Shown here in pieces: positions 17,882-26,647 of a stretch of DNA of 56,865 nt. This DNA is from Bacteroidota bacterium (GTDB lineage: Bacteria > Bacteroidota > Rhodothermia > Rhodothermales > UBA10348). The notes under the pieces were generated by a model, which was not told where the DNA came from, did no database searches, and saw only the letters and a list, made by a program, of their open reading frames with translations. Each line of letters opens with the position of its first letter. The stretch's first letter is position 1. The position numbers and the translations under genes are program-made. The stretch spans positions 1-56,865 of the forward strand of contig JAJCYP010000039.1 of NCBI GenBank assembly GCA_029262855.1, read 5' to 3'.

Positions 17882-19363
17882 TCATTTGACCAGAGACATG
17901 GTCCGTGCGATGCGCTGGCCTCCCGCATCAAGGCGGTAGATGTAGAGGCCGCTCGGCAGACGCGACGCATCGAAGGTCACGGAATGACTCCCTGCCGGGA
18001 ATGCGCCGCTGGCAAGCTGCGCTACCTGGCGACCGAGCACGTCGAACACCGCAAGGTGAACGTCGGACTGTGCCGGTAGGTCAAAGGAGATGGATGTGCT
18101 AGGGTTGAACGGGTTGGGGTAGTTCTGACCCAGCGTGTAGGTTTCGGGTGTCTCGCCTTCCGGCGTGGTGTCCGTCGTGGATGCCGAGACCACCTCATAC
18201 AGGCCGCCGTTCGCTCCGGCATAGACGGCTCCTGTGGGGCTGACGGCCACCACGGAGACTTCTGCGCCGCGGAGGGCCAGCCCGGCAATGCCCGTGGAGG
18301 CCGTAACGCTACCCGCAAACTCGGTGGTAGTCAGGACTCCGAAGCCCCAGGTGGCCATGTACAGGGTAGTACCGGCTGCGTCAAAGGCGATGGAGCGAAC
18401 CTCAGGGTGAGCCTTCACGACAGTGACCGCGTCATCCAGTACGAACGACGAGTCCGAGGCTGCCACGCGTGTCCACGTACCAGTCGTACTGGTGACGTCG
18501 TTGAAACGCCACACGCCCTTCGAGGTGGCTGCGTACATCTGGTTAGACGAATTGGGATTCACTTCCAAATCGAACACATAGTTGCCGCCGCCCGTGCCCG
18601 TCCAGGGATCGGTGGAAGACCAGGTGGGCACCAACGTGGAGTTGTCGGTAAACTCCAACCATTGTCCGCCGTGATCCTGGCTGTAGTAGACCCCGTAGCC
18701 AAACGTCCCGGCGTAGATGGTACCGGCAATCGTCGGGTGCGCCAGTAGAGACCATGGGGTCTGGCTGGATCCACCCGGAAGACGCCCGTTGAAAATCCAG
18801 CTGTCGCCGCCGTCCGTGGAGATGAAGATGTTGCCATCGTCTGCCGAAAGGAAGACCACGTTGTCCGCCGGAGACTGCGTGATGGCCTGAACCGTGTGCA
18901 CGGCCAGCGAATCGAAATCAGACTTGACGTACGGTGTCCAGGTGACGCCCTTGTCATCGCTGTAAAACAGGCCTGTCGCCTCGGTATCCGTCTGCTGACC
19001 TCCCGACCCGGAAGCTCCCAGGAGCAGGCGGCTGCCGGCGGCAGGCGCGCCGAACGCTGCGGTGTTGATTTCGACGATGTCATTCACCGTAATCGGATCG
19101 GACAATCCTGCTGGATCGGTCCATTTGTTCTTTCCAATCGCGCCGGGGACACTGCGATAGAGGCCGTAGCTGTGCGTACCCACGAGTTGAACTTCGGCAC
19201 CGCCGTCGTCAACCAGGACGATGGAACGCGCATGTGCGAAGTCGGGGAACGCGATGTTGCTCGTGACCTGCGCGTCCGCCGATGATGCCGTGAGGGTCAC
19301 CAGCAGGGCGGTCAGGCAGGCTGGGCGCACGAGGCGACCGATGACATTGTAGAAACTGAACAT
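17882..19363 (-). CDS. T9SS-exported beta-propeller (sialidase/VPS10-like) surface protein
   Basis: Protein of 493 aa with a signal peptide ending near residue 31 (TASSADAQ). Repeats of the sortilin/exo-alpha-sialidase type follow (GVTWTPY, GGDSWIFNGRLPGG, HGGQWLEF), suggesting a beta propeller over about residues 35-400. The C-terminus (LGQNYPNPFNPSTSISFDLP ... VFDVLGRQVAQL ... SGLYIYRLDAGG) is a textbook T9SS type A sorting domain. A GGAGGA ribosome-binding site sits 9 nt before the ATG. The propeller is clearly paralogous to the C-terminal part of the 1516-aa gene just upstream (shared LYRSxPGxIG, GRLPGG, PTIAG, AGTFG). Ligand unknown. There is a terminator hairpin on either side, so the gene appears to be transcribed alone. 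Confidence 0.85.
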   Translation of the reverse strand: MFSFYNVIGRLVRPACLTALLVTLTASSADAQVTSNIAFPDFAHARSIVLVDDGGAEVQLVGTHSYGLYRSVPGAIGKNKWTDPAGLSDPITVNDIVEINTAAFGAPAAGSRLLLGASGSGGQQTDTEATGLFYSDDKGVTWTPYVKSDFDSLAVHTVQAITQSPADNVVFLSADDGNIFISTDGGDSWIFNGRLPGGSSQTPWSLLAHPTIAGTIYAGTFGYGVYYSQDHGGQWLEFTDNSTLVPTWSSTDPWTGTGGGNYVFDLEVNPNSSNQMYAATSKGVWRFNDVTSTTGTWTRVAASDSSFVLDDAVTVVKAHPEVRSIAFDAAGTTLYMATWGFGVLTTTEFAGSVTASTGIAGLALRGAEVSVVAVSPTGAVYAGANGGLYEVVSASTTDTTPEGETPETYTLGQNYPNPFNPSTSISFDLPAQSDVHLAVFDVLGRQVAQLASGAFPAGSHSVTFDASRLPSGLYIYRLDAGGQRIARTMSLVK

Positions 19364-19735
19364 GTTGGGTGCTCCTCCGGCGACGAATCCTTGATGATCT
19401 GGGTTGTCGCTTGTAATTGGTCTTGGTCAGCAGTTTCTCTGCCTGTCTCCAGGCAGGGATGATCCGGATGACGCCTTTCACTGGAATCCCGGCTGCGGGC
19501 GTCGTTTGTACATCGGTGACGTTCCCGTCGTCGATGGCGCGGCCTGAGGGGGCTGCTCTTCCGAGACGTGGCGACCGGTGGGGCAACCTCGTCAAGGAAT
19601 GTCACTGCTTGGGTACGGGCGGATTCAGAAAATTCGCGACATGGGAAAACTGCAATCGGTCGGGCGTTGCCACTAATCGGACGCGGCGACCCGTAGGCAC
19701 CGACAGCAAAACGTCGATTCTGGCGCGTTTTGGGC
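19364..19735. other. Intergenic region, no gene seen
   Basis: About 370 nt between the propeller gene start and the terminator of the next minus-strand gene. I find no convincing coding frame with a ribosome-binding site and no RNA gene. It presumably holds the promoter of the propeller gene, but no consensus element could be assigned. Confidence 0.4.
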
Positions 19736-19774
19736 GAAAATGAAAACGGCCAGACTCCGAATTGGAATCTGGCC
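19736..19774 (-). terminator. Intrinsic terminator of the 1516-aa surface protein gene
   Basis: Hairpin of 11 pairs, one of them G-U, with a 5-nt loop (arms 19748-19758 and 19764-19774). On the minus strand it is followed by GTTTTCATTTT. It is about 80 nt after the stop at 19857. This is one of the clearest terminators in the window. Confidence 0.8.
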
Positions 19775-19856
19775 ATTTCATGTCCGATTTATTGCCTTGA
19801 GCGCGAGTCAGCGGTTCGAACTCTGCCGCCGCATGCGGTTCGAGACCGGGACGAGG

Positions 19857-22800
19857 CTACTTCATCAGCACCATAACACGCTCAGCCCGTCCGCGATCCG
19901 TTGTAATCCGGTACAGATAGGCACCGCTCGGCAGGTTTGCCGCATCAAAGCTCACTTCATGTTTACCAGCCGGGAATACCCCGCTGGCCAACGTCGCGAC
20001 CTGCCGGCCAAGAAGGTCATGGACCGTTACGCTGACCTTGCCGCTCTCAGGCAATCCGAAACCGATGGTCGTCCGCGGATTGAATGGGTTCGGGTAGTTC
20101 TGCGACAGTTCCACGGTTGACGGCACCTCTGAGTCGATCGGCTCGACGGCGGTAGCGACACCCGAAAGCGCTATGGCGACCGTTCCACCGGTTGCCGGTG
20201 CGGCCCAGAGTTTCGTGCCATCCGGGCTGACCGCCACGATACCAACCTGCTGGTGGCGCAGGGTGACGTCAATCCACGAAGGGAACGTCGAGCGATCGCT
20301 CGGCAGCTCGAAAACGCCCCCGCCCCAGGTTGCCACGTACATCGAACCCGTAGCGATGGGAGAGGGATCGACCGGCCCGAAGGCAATCGAGCGAACCTCC
20401 TTGAACTTGCCCAGACCAGCGGAGCCGTCGACCCATGTCACGCCCCCGTCCTGAGAGTAGAAAATGCCGAGAGGTGTTCCGGCCCAAAGCGTAGTGGGGC
20501 TCAGTTCTGGATCGAACTCCAGATCGAAGATGTGGATCGAACCACCGTGCGGCAGCGCTCCACCGGAGACCTTGATCCAGGATTCTCCATAGTCGTCGCT
20601 GCGCCAGACGCCGTCACCAAACGTACCAGCAAAGACCCGGCCGGCGATCGTTGGGTCCGCCGCTAAGGCCCACGGAGTGTGCGATGCACCGCCAGGCAGC
20701 CGCCCGGCGAAGTCCCAGAAACCGCCCGCGTTCCGCCAGACCTGGCCATCGTCGGCCGATATGTAAATGGTCCCATCGACGGGCGACACATCCATGGCAT
20801 GCACGATCGAGAGCGTCGGCCCCCCAAAATCGACCGGGAGCCAGCTGCGACCGCCATCCAGACTCTGCTGCAGGCCACCGTATGCGTAGACAGCCATGTA
20901 GGCTGTTCCGCTGGCCGTCACAAGCAGGTCATTCACCACCAGATTGGCGGGCAGCGAGCCGAGTACAGGCGCCCAGCGGTTTCCGATCACACCGGGAATA
21001 CTCCGGTAGAGGCCCTGGTTGAACGTGCCGGCCAGCGTCTCGGTCTGCCCGAGCGAATTGACGTAGAACGCTACCGCCTGCACAACCGCTCCGGCCGGGA
21101 ATCTGATCGGATTCTTGAAGGTCAGCGTCACGGAGGACGAGTTGTTGGCCAGGTTCGGATCGGCTGGGCTCTGTGCAGTGATTGAGGCCGTGTTCGACGT
21201 CGTCCCAGACCCCGAGCCGGGCACCGAGGCGCTGTAGGAAAGGGTGGCCGTTTCCCCCGGAGCCAGCCCGATGCCGCTCCAGGTGATGGTCGCGCCCGCC
21301 CCGCCGGTGCTGCTGAATGCACCTTCGGACAGCAACTCGGCACACACGCACACCAGCGCAGCCGGGAGCACATCGGTCACCTCGATTCCCGAGGCCGTGG
21401 CGGCACCGTTGTTTGTGAGCGTCAGCGTGAAGACGACCACGTCGCCCGGGAAGAGATTGGTCGTGCCGGTGGTTTTGGTAAGCGACACGTCGGCCACCGT
21501 CGGATCATCAATCTGGGTCTCGATCCCGGCAAAGGTGATATCCTGCCGATTCGTGAAGGACCACGTTCCGTTGCCTCCGACATTCAGCAGGGAAGCGCCC
21601 GTTGTCCCAGCCAGTTCGATGTCAAGCACATCACCTGGCGCCACGGTTGGGATGCCTCCCACGATCACAATCGCGTAAACAGGCGAAGGGGTGAGGTTGA
21701 ACCGGTCACTTCCACTTCCCCCGTTAATCAGCGGGGTCACATTGAGCGATGAGTCCAACGTGGTCATCGTGAAGGTGTCGTCTCCGGCCCCCAGATTCAC
21801 GACAAGCGTGGATGTGGGATTCCTGAACGTCACCGACTCGGCAAGGTCGGCATCGATGAAGGAGTAATCATTGCCCGCAACGCCATCATCACTCAGAATG
21901 ACGGTCTCCGTCCCCGCCGTGAACGTAAAGATGCGGTTGGCCGCGAGGAGGTGGTCGGTGATCGGGTCGAGTCCCGTGTAGGTAGCAATCAACGTGCCGT
22001 CCACCTCTACGGTACCGTCGGTGGCACTGAAGAAGGTGTGCTCGACGGTGGTCAGGCCCGTACCCCCGGATAGGGTCATGGAGTCAAAACCCAGGCCGCC
22101 GTTGAAGGTGATCCCGCCCGCAGGCATGACGGAAAACAGGTTCAGGTCAACCTCCAGGGTATCGTTTCCGGACGTCCCATCTACGACAATGGCCGCGACC
22201 AGACTCGGACTACCCCGGTATATCTCGACGCCGTTCTGGGTAATCACCAGTTGGGCCCCGTCGAGGAAGACTCGCGTCGCCGTGGCCGTGCCTGCGCCGC
22301 TGAGGTTGCCACGAAGATGTATGGTCGCCGCCGTGGTTGAGTTGCCAAAGGCAGTCTGGGCACTGGCGAAATAGGCTACTGAGCCCGACGGCGCGCTCAG
22401 CGCTCCGAGGGCCGGGCTCGTGCTCAGTGCATACGGAAGAAGCAGGGCTTCGTCGATGTTGGCCCGCGAGGCCACATTCAGAACAAAGACCGTCACGCCG
22501 GTATAGCTGGCGTGCAGTTCAGTCACCCAACTCATGGCCGCATCCACCGCAACCCCGACTGACATGCCGGAGAACGTGTTGGAGGAGATATCGGCGCCCG
22601 AGTCGACGGTCGCCGACTCATCGTCCTGCAGTACGGCAATTCCCACGCCCGTTTGCAGTCCGTAGACATTGTGGAAGCCGTCGGGGAGATCCCACAGCCG
22701 GTTGCCCGCGACGACTACCCCGTCGCCCGCATTGACGCCTGTCGTGCTCATCACGAACACACCTGCGCCACCTGAAGTGCCGTTGAAGACGCCAAAGCCG

Positions 22801-24407
22801 CCCAAATCGTAGATGTCGTTCGAGAGGATCTGCAGGTTGGTGATGTCTCCGCGGTTACCAGGCGTCCCGCCTCCCATCGCCCAGACTCCGTAGCTGAACG
22901 AGAAAGAGACCGAGTTGGGATTGGAGCCGCCCATCCCGTGGATAATGTTGTTCTGGACCGTTACACCATCTGATGACCCGAACATGCGGACTCCGGACCA
23001 TGTCTGGACATTACCCAGGATTTCGAAACCGTTGATGGTCACGCCACTGGAGGCCACGTCGAAGGCTATCGGAAGACCCGAGGCGTCAAGGATGGTCTCC
23101 CCTGCGCCTCCAGCCGTCCGAAGGGCGGGCGAGATCCCGCTCTGTGCTCCGTTGAGGGTAACGTCCTTTTCCACCCTCACGGACTCAGCGAAAGTACCAG
23201 CGCCGACTTCGATGACATCACCGTCAAAGGAGCGGTCCACGGCCCACTGAATGGTCCGGCAGCGATTCGCGGCGTCGGTACAGAGGTTCAGGGCGTCGGA
23301 GCCCGTCGTTGAGACGTACCGCGTCTGATTGACCGGGAAGTAGCCCTTACTGGTGATTCCCACGGCGGGGAAAACCAGGAGGTGCTCATCGTCGCGCGTA
23401 TTGAATGGCGCCAGAACTCCCTCGTCCACCGTTCCAAGGCCATCCAGCTGCTTTACAAATACGTCCACGCCCGTAAAGACTGCGTTGGCCTCCTCCACCT
23501 CGCTGTCCGCAGTCTGCATGACCGCACCGAGCGTCACATTGGTGTAGAAGTTGCCCGCCACGCGGGCTCCGGAATCGATTCGACTGCCGTCGTCGTCTTG
23601 CAGAACCGCCACACCGAGTCCCGGCTGAGGCCAGAGCGTGTGGTTGCCATCGGCCAGGTTCTCAAATCTGTTCTGGCTGATGAGCGCGCCCGTCCCGGTG
23701 GCGTTCCCGTTCAGACTCATCACGAACACGCCGGCGCCACCCGAAACATTCCCGCTGACCAAAGCGGCCCCACCCAGGTCATAGATATGGTTCCCGATGA
23801 TCGATAGATTCTCAATCGTCCCCCGACTCGCGGAGCTTCCGTCGCCCAGGGCCCACACACCGTAGGCGTACGAAAACGAGGCCGAATTCGGATTCTCGGC
23901 GGCCATTCCGTGGATGAAATTGTTCCGCACATCCACGTTGTCCCGCGTCCCAAACATGCGGACACCTGCCCAGGTGTCACTGTCGCCGAGGATATCGAAC
24001 CCATCGATCGAAACATCGTCGGCCTGCACGTCGAAGCCAAACGCCAACCCACGCACATCCAGAATCGACTCGGAGCCGTCGCCGGCCGTCCGGGAGGTCG
24101 TCGCCAGGCCGGCCCCGGCTCCGTTGATGGTCACCGCTCGGTCCACGACCACGGACTCGGCATAGGTGCCCGCAGCCACGGATATCGTATTCCCGGCAGC
24201 AGCCTTGGCCACGCCACCGGAAATTGTCTGGCACGGGGCGAGGGCTGTGGTGCAGGAGGCCGCGTCAGACCCGGACGTACTGACGTAGATATCCTGGCCC
24301 GATGCGGGGGTGGCAACGGCGGACAGATACACTACTCCGAGGAGCAGTGCTGCCCGGATGACGAAGACGCTGGCGGGCGCCTCCGTCGGAACGGTTCTGG
24401 CAAGCAT
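19857..24407 (-). CDS. Giant T9SS surface protein: duplicated beta-helix, DUF11, propeller
   Basis: Protein of 1516 aa. A long signal peptide (about 38 residues, ending ATPASGQ) is followed by two tandem copies of a right-handed beta-helix module (DUF1565-like, about residues 40-345 and 363-665). Both copies keep YVSTxGSDA, a CxTI motif, GTxAESVxV, SYxYGVWAxGxG, YDLGG and VAVLQDDE. Residues 690-975 hold Asp/Gly repeats of the hemolysin-like kind (GTSGNDTLEVDL, NLGAGDDTF, GGSGSDRF). A DUF11 domain spans about 1000-1125 (VSLTKTTGTTNLFPGD), a propeller paralogous to the neighbour about 1130-1430, and a T9SS type A sorting domain the end (ELSQNYPNPFNPRTTIGFGL). Likely a secreted surface adhesin or glycan-binding protein; no catalytic site recognised. 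Confidence 0.85.
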   Translation of the reverse strand: MLARTVPTEAPASVFVIRAALLLGVVYLSAVATPASGQDIYVSTSGSDAASCTTALAPCQTISGGVAKAAAGNTISVAAGTYAESVVVDRAVTINGAGAGLATTSRTAGDGSESILDVRGLAFGFDVQADDVSIDGFDILGDSDTWAGVRMFGTRDNVDVRNNFIHGMAAENPNSASFSYAYGVWALGDGSSASRGTIENLSIIGNHIYDLGGAALVSGNVSGGAGVFVMSLNGNATGTGALISQNRFENLADGNHTLWPQPGLGVAVLQDDDGSRIDSGARVAGNFYTNVTLGAVMQTADSEVEEANAVFTGVDVFVKQLDGLGTVDEGVLAPFNTRDDEHLLVFPAVGITSKGYFPVNQTRYVSTTGSDALNLCTDAANRCRTIQWAVDRSFDGDVIEVGAGTFAESVRVEKDVTLNGAQSGISPALRTAGGAGETILDASGLPIAFDVASSGVTINGFEILGNVQTWSGVRMFGSSDGVTVQNNIIHGMGGSNPNSVSFSFSYGVWAMGGGTPGNRGDITNLQILSNDIYDLGGFGVFNGTSGGAGVFVMSTTGVNAGDGVVVAGNRLWDLPDGFHNVYGLQTGVGIAVLQDDESATVDSGADISSNTFSGMSVGVAVDAAMSWVTELHASYTGVTVFVLNVASRANIDEALLLPYALSTSPALGALSAPSGSVAYFASAQTAFGNSTTAATIHLRGNLSGAGTATATRVFLDGAQLVITQNGVEIYRGSPSLVAAIVVDGTSGNDTLEVDLNLFSVMPAGGITFNGGLGFDSMTLSGGTGLTTVEHTFFSATDGTVEVDGTLIATYTGLDPITDHLLAANRIFTFTAGTETVILSDDGVAGNDYSFIDADLAESVTFRNPTSTLVVNLGAGDDTFTMTTLDSSLNVTPLINGGSGSDRFNLTPSPVYAIVIVGGIPTVAPGDVLDIELAGTTGASLLNVGGNGTWSFTNRQDITFAGIETQIDDPTVADVSLTKTTGTTNLFPGDVVVFTLTLTNNGAATASGIEVTDVLPAALVCVCAELLSEGAFSSTGGAGATITWSGIGLAPGETATLSYSASVPGSGSGTTSNTASITAQSPADPNLANNSSSVTLTFKNPIRFPAGAVVQAVAFYVNSLGQTETLAGTFNQGLYRSIPGVIGNRWAPVLGSLPANLVVNDLLVTASGTAYMAVYAYGGLQQSLDGGRSWLPVDFGGPTLSIVHAMDVSPVDGTIYISADDGQVWRNAGGFWDFAGRLPGGASHTPWALAADPTIAGRVFAGTFGDGVWRSDDYGESWIKVSGGALPHGGSIHIFDLEFDPELSPTTLWAGTPLGIFYSQDGGVTWVDGSAGLGKFKEVRSIAFGPVDPSPIATGSMYVATWGGGVFELPSDRSTFPSWIDVTLRHQQVGIVAVSPDGTKLWAAPATGGTVAIALSGVATAVEPIDSEVPSTVELSQNYPNPFNPRTTIGFGLPESGKVSVTVHDLLGRQVATLASGVFPAGKHEVSFDAANLPSGAYLYRITTDRGRAERVMVLMK
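22413..24290 (-). repeat. Internal tandem duplication (about 305-residue module, two copies)
   Basis: The coding sequence for residues 40-345 and 363-665 of the giant surface protein encodes two homologous beta-helix modules in the same order of motifs. They are diverged at DNA level, so the duplication is not recent. Confidence 0.75.
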
Positions 24408-24686
24408 ATGAGTCGCTCACGGCTGCCCTGAGGGGATCTGCTCTCCCTGGCGGGGAAGGCAGCTCAGGCTGTCCGTGAATCTAGTGTGGGTGGTAGACGG
24501 ATGAGTTTTTCAAATCATGGAACGCAAAAACATCCGTTGTATCTGTCTACGTCTAGAACGCTGCGATTTGCGCGGGATCGCAAAATATTTTTGCGCCTTT
24601 CTCGGTGACTATTTTTAACCCGTTGCGGCGCAACGGGATACGCGCGTATTTATTTTCGCCCAAAGCTGCCATTTTCCACACGCGGA
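24408..24686. other. Intergenic region with four stacked palindromes
   Basis: Between the PPK2 gene end and the giant surface gene start (both minus strand) there is no gene. At 24562-24649 four inverted repeats follow each other: TGCGAT/ATCGCA (24562-24567 with 24577-24582), CGCAAAA/TTTTGCG (24579-24595, 3-nt loop), CCCGTTGC/GCAACGGG (24619-24637, 3-nt loop) and the 12-bp palindrome ATACGCGCGTAT (24638-24649). They could terminate the PPK2 transcript or bind regulators of the surface protein gene. None has a clean U tract on the minus strand. Confidence 0.5.
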
Positions 24687-25511
24687 CTACACCAGCGACT
24701 CCGGCGGGTACTCGGCCAAGTCGAAATCGGGCGCCGGGAAAGACGGATTCATGTCCTCCAGCGTGTCGACAATGGTCTGGGCGATGAGCAGGTTGCGATA
24801 CCAACGGTTTTCAGCCGGTACCACGTACCAGGGAGCCGCCGCCGTACTGGTCCTCTGCAGCGCGACCTCGTAGGCCTCCTGGTAGTCATACCACAGAGCG
24901 CGTTCCTCCAGGTCGCCCGGATTGAACTTCCAGTGCTTGTCCGGCCTCTCAAGGCGCCGGCGCAGCCTGGACAACTGGTAGTCTTTGGATATGTGGAGCA
25001 TGAACTTCACGATCCTGGTCCCCGTGCTGGTCAGGAGTCGCTCGAAGTCATTGATCTGGTCGTAACGGGCCTCAATTACTTCGGGGGACGCCCATCCGTG
25101 AACACGTACGATGAGGACGTCCTCGTAATGGGATCGATTGAAGATTCCGATGTACCCTTTCGGCGGGACTTCCTGATGAACCCGCCAGAGGTAGTCACGA
25201 GCCAATTCCCTCGAACTCGGTGCCTTGAAGTTGCGGACCCACGTCCCCTGCGGATTGATCCCTTTTGTAACCGCGCGGATTGTGCTGTCTTTTCCGCCCG
25301 TGTCCATGGCCTGGAGAACCACCAGCAACGACTGCTTGGATTCGGCATACAGTCGTTCCTGAAGCTCAGCAATTCGCTGCCTGAGCGCCTTCAGACGGTT
25401 TCGGACCTCCTTCTTGTTACGCGTGATTCCCTGCGTGTCCGACGGGTCACGGGCGTTCAAACGAAAGGCCTTTCCAGGATCAATGCGGTGTTTTTGTGGC
25501 GAAATTTCCAT
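24687..25511 (-). CDS. PPK2-family polyphosphate:nucleotide phosphotransferase
   Basis: Protein of 274 aa, the usual length for one-domain PPK2. Walker A-like MDTGGKDSTI (residues 69-78), the family lid segment GTWVRNFKAPSSRELARDYL, Walker B RSHYEDVL (126-133) and the WKFNPGDLEER and ENRWYRNLL motifs are all present. PPK2 enzymes use inorganic polyphosphate to phosphorylate nucleoside mono- or diphosphates. The sequence looks like the TIGR03709 group, which includes enzymes that act on AMP and ADP (class III). Class assignment is by impression only. No ppk1 or ppx lies nearby. The gene is alone on its strand between two intergenic gaps. Confidence 0.9.
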   Translation of the reverse strand: MEISPQKHRIDPGKAFRLNARDPSDTQGITRNKKEVRNRLKALRQRIAELQERLYAESKQSLLVVLQAMDTGGKDSTIRAVTKGINPQGTWVRNFKAPSSRELARDYLWRVHQEVPPKGYIGIFNRSHYEDVLIVRVHGWASPEVIEARYDQINDFERLLTSTGTRIVKFMLHISKDYQLSRLRRRLERPDKHWKFNPGDLEERALWYDYQEAYEVALQRTSTAAAPWYVVPAENRWYRNLLIAQTIVDTLEDMNPSFPAPDFDLAEYPPESLV

Positions 25512-25709
25512 GGGATACGTGCTGGTTACCGGAGGCTTACGGGGGCATCCGAGGCCGATACCTGAACTGAATGTACTCCTGTGCCCCTCGAGGCGTCCGA
25601 CCCCAACCCGAAGCTAATCCTCCGCAAGGTTCCGATTCAAAGCCTTTCAAGGTGCCCGCTGGTCCGCATGTGACGCTTGGCTGTCACAGCCTCTCCTTAT
25701 CCTTGGGGT
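25512..25709. other. Divergent intergenic region
   Basis: About 200 nt between the divergent PPK2 and exonuclease genes, which must hold both promoters. I see no consensus element. A short inverted repeat, TGTGACGCTTGGCTGTCACA, lies at 25669-25688 (TGTGAC/GTCACA); it could be an operator but has no further support. Confidence 0.35.
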
Positions 25710-26591
25710 ATGGAAAAGAAAGTGACGATCGCCGCGTTTGACGTAGAGACCACCGGGAGGAATCCGCTCGAGGACCAGGTGATCGAGATCTCCGTGGTCT
25801 GCAGCAGTGGCACCGATTTTTGGGGAGCATTGGAGGCTGGCAGATCGGCTGAGAGCTATTGCAAACGCGTCCGGCCGGGTGTCGACGTCTCGCCCGGGGC
25901 GCAGGCTGTCCATGGCATTTCACAGGCGGACCTGGAGCAGGAGCTTCCTTTTTCGGATTTCGGCGAGGAGATCCATGAGCTCATCATGTCGGCGGACGTC
26001 CTGATGGGATACAATGTCTCGTTTGACATCCGATTCCTTGAGCAGGAATTCAAGCGGCTGGGGCTCGAGCTCGACCTGTCGAAGAAGCTCATTGTGGACC
26101 CCCTCCGGATCTGGCATTCGATGGAACCGCGCAAGTTGGAAAACGCCTACGAACGATTCGTTGGTGGGGAGTTGGGCGGAGCCCATGCGGCTGATGCCGA
26201 TACCAAAGCGGTCATGGAAGTGCTCGCCGGCATGAAGAGCGGTTTCAAGTTGGAGTCAGCCACTCCGGAAGAACTGGCAGAGCTGACATCTCCCGACCGC
26301 GCTTCGTGGATTGGTTCATCCCGCCACATCCGGTGGGAAGGAGGCCTGATAGTGATCGGCTTTGGCAAATACGAGGGCCGGCCGCTCTACCACGTCGCTC
26401 AGGAGGATGCCGACTACATTCGCTGGATCCGCGATTCCGAATTCCCAAAGCACGTCCACAGCCTCTGCAAGGGCGCCGTTTCCGGGATCAGCGAGGAGGA
26501 ATTCATCGCCAAGATTACCCGCTTCTCGCCGCCACCGCGACCCGATTCTGCCGTTGCCGTCAGTGCTGGAGCCGAGAGCCAACTCGCCTGA
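25710..26591 (+). CDS. DEDDh 3'-5' exonuclease with C-terminal DUF3820-like domain
   Basis: Protein of 293 aa from ATG 25710. The exonuclease domain (about residues 5-170) has ExoI FDVETTG (D11, E13), ExoII GYNVSFDIRFLEQEF (D106) and ExoIII HAADADT (H159, D164), the DEDDh pattern of DnaQ-like/RNase T enzymes. After residue 205 a second small domain follows (IGFGKYEGRPLYHVA ... ADYIRWI), which matches the DUF3820/QSregVF motif often fused to such exonucleases. Substrate could be DNA or RNA; the fusion suggests a housekeeping exonuclease of unknown target. A weak ribosome-binding site precedes the start. Confidence 0.88.
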   Translation: MEKKVTIAAFDVETTGRNPLEDQVIEISVVCSSGTDFWGALEAGRSAESYCKRVRPGVDVSPGAQAVHGISQADLEQELPFSDFGEEIHELIMSADVLMGYNVSFDIRFLEQEFKRLGLELDLSKKLIVDPLRIWHSMEPRKLENAYERFVGGELGGAHAADADTKAVMEVLAGMKSGFKLESATPEELAELTSPDRASWIGSSRHIRWEGGLIVIGFGKYEGRPLYHVAQEDADYIRWIRDSEFPKHVHSLCKGAVSGISEEEFIAKITRFSPPPRPDSAVAVSAGAESQLA

Positions 26592-26647
26592 CCGAGGTTA
26601 AGCGGAAGCGCAGAATCCGCGGCCAGCTTGCTGCGTTGTTCTGCGGA

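Noticed and set aside
24553-24804. Small minus-strand frame of 83 codons across the PPK2 end and the palindrome region
   Set aside because: It starts inside PPK2 in another frame and has no ribosome-binding site or known motif.
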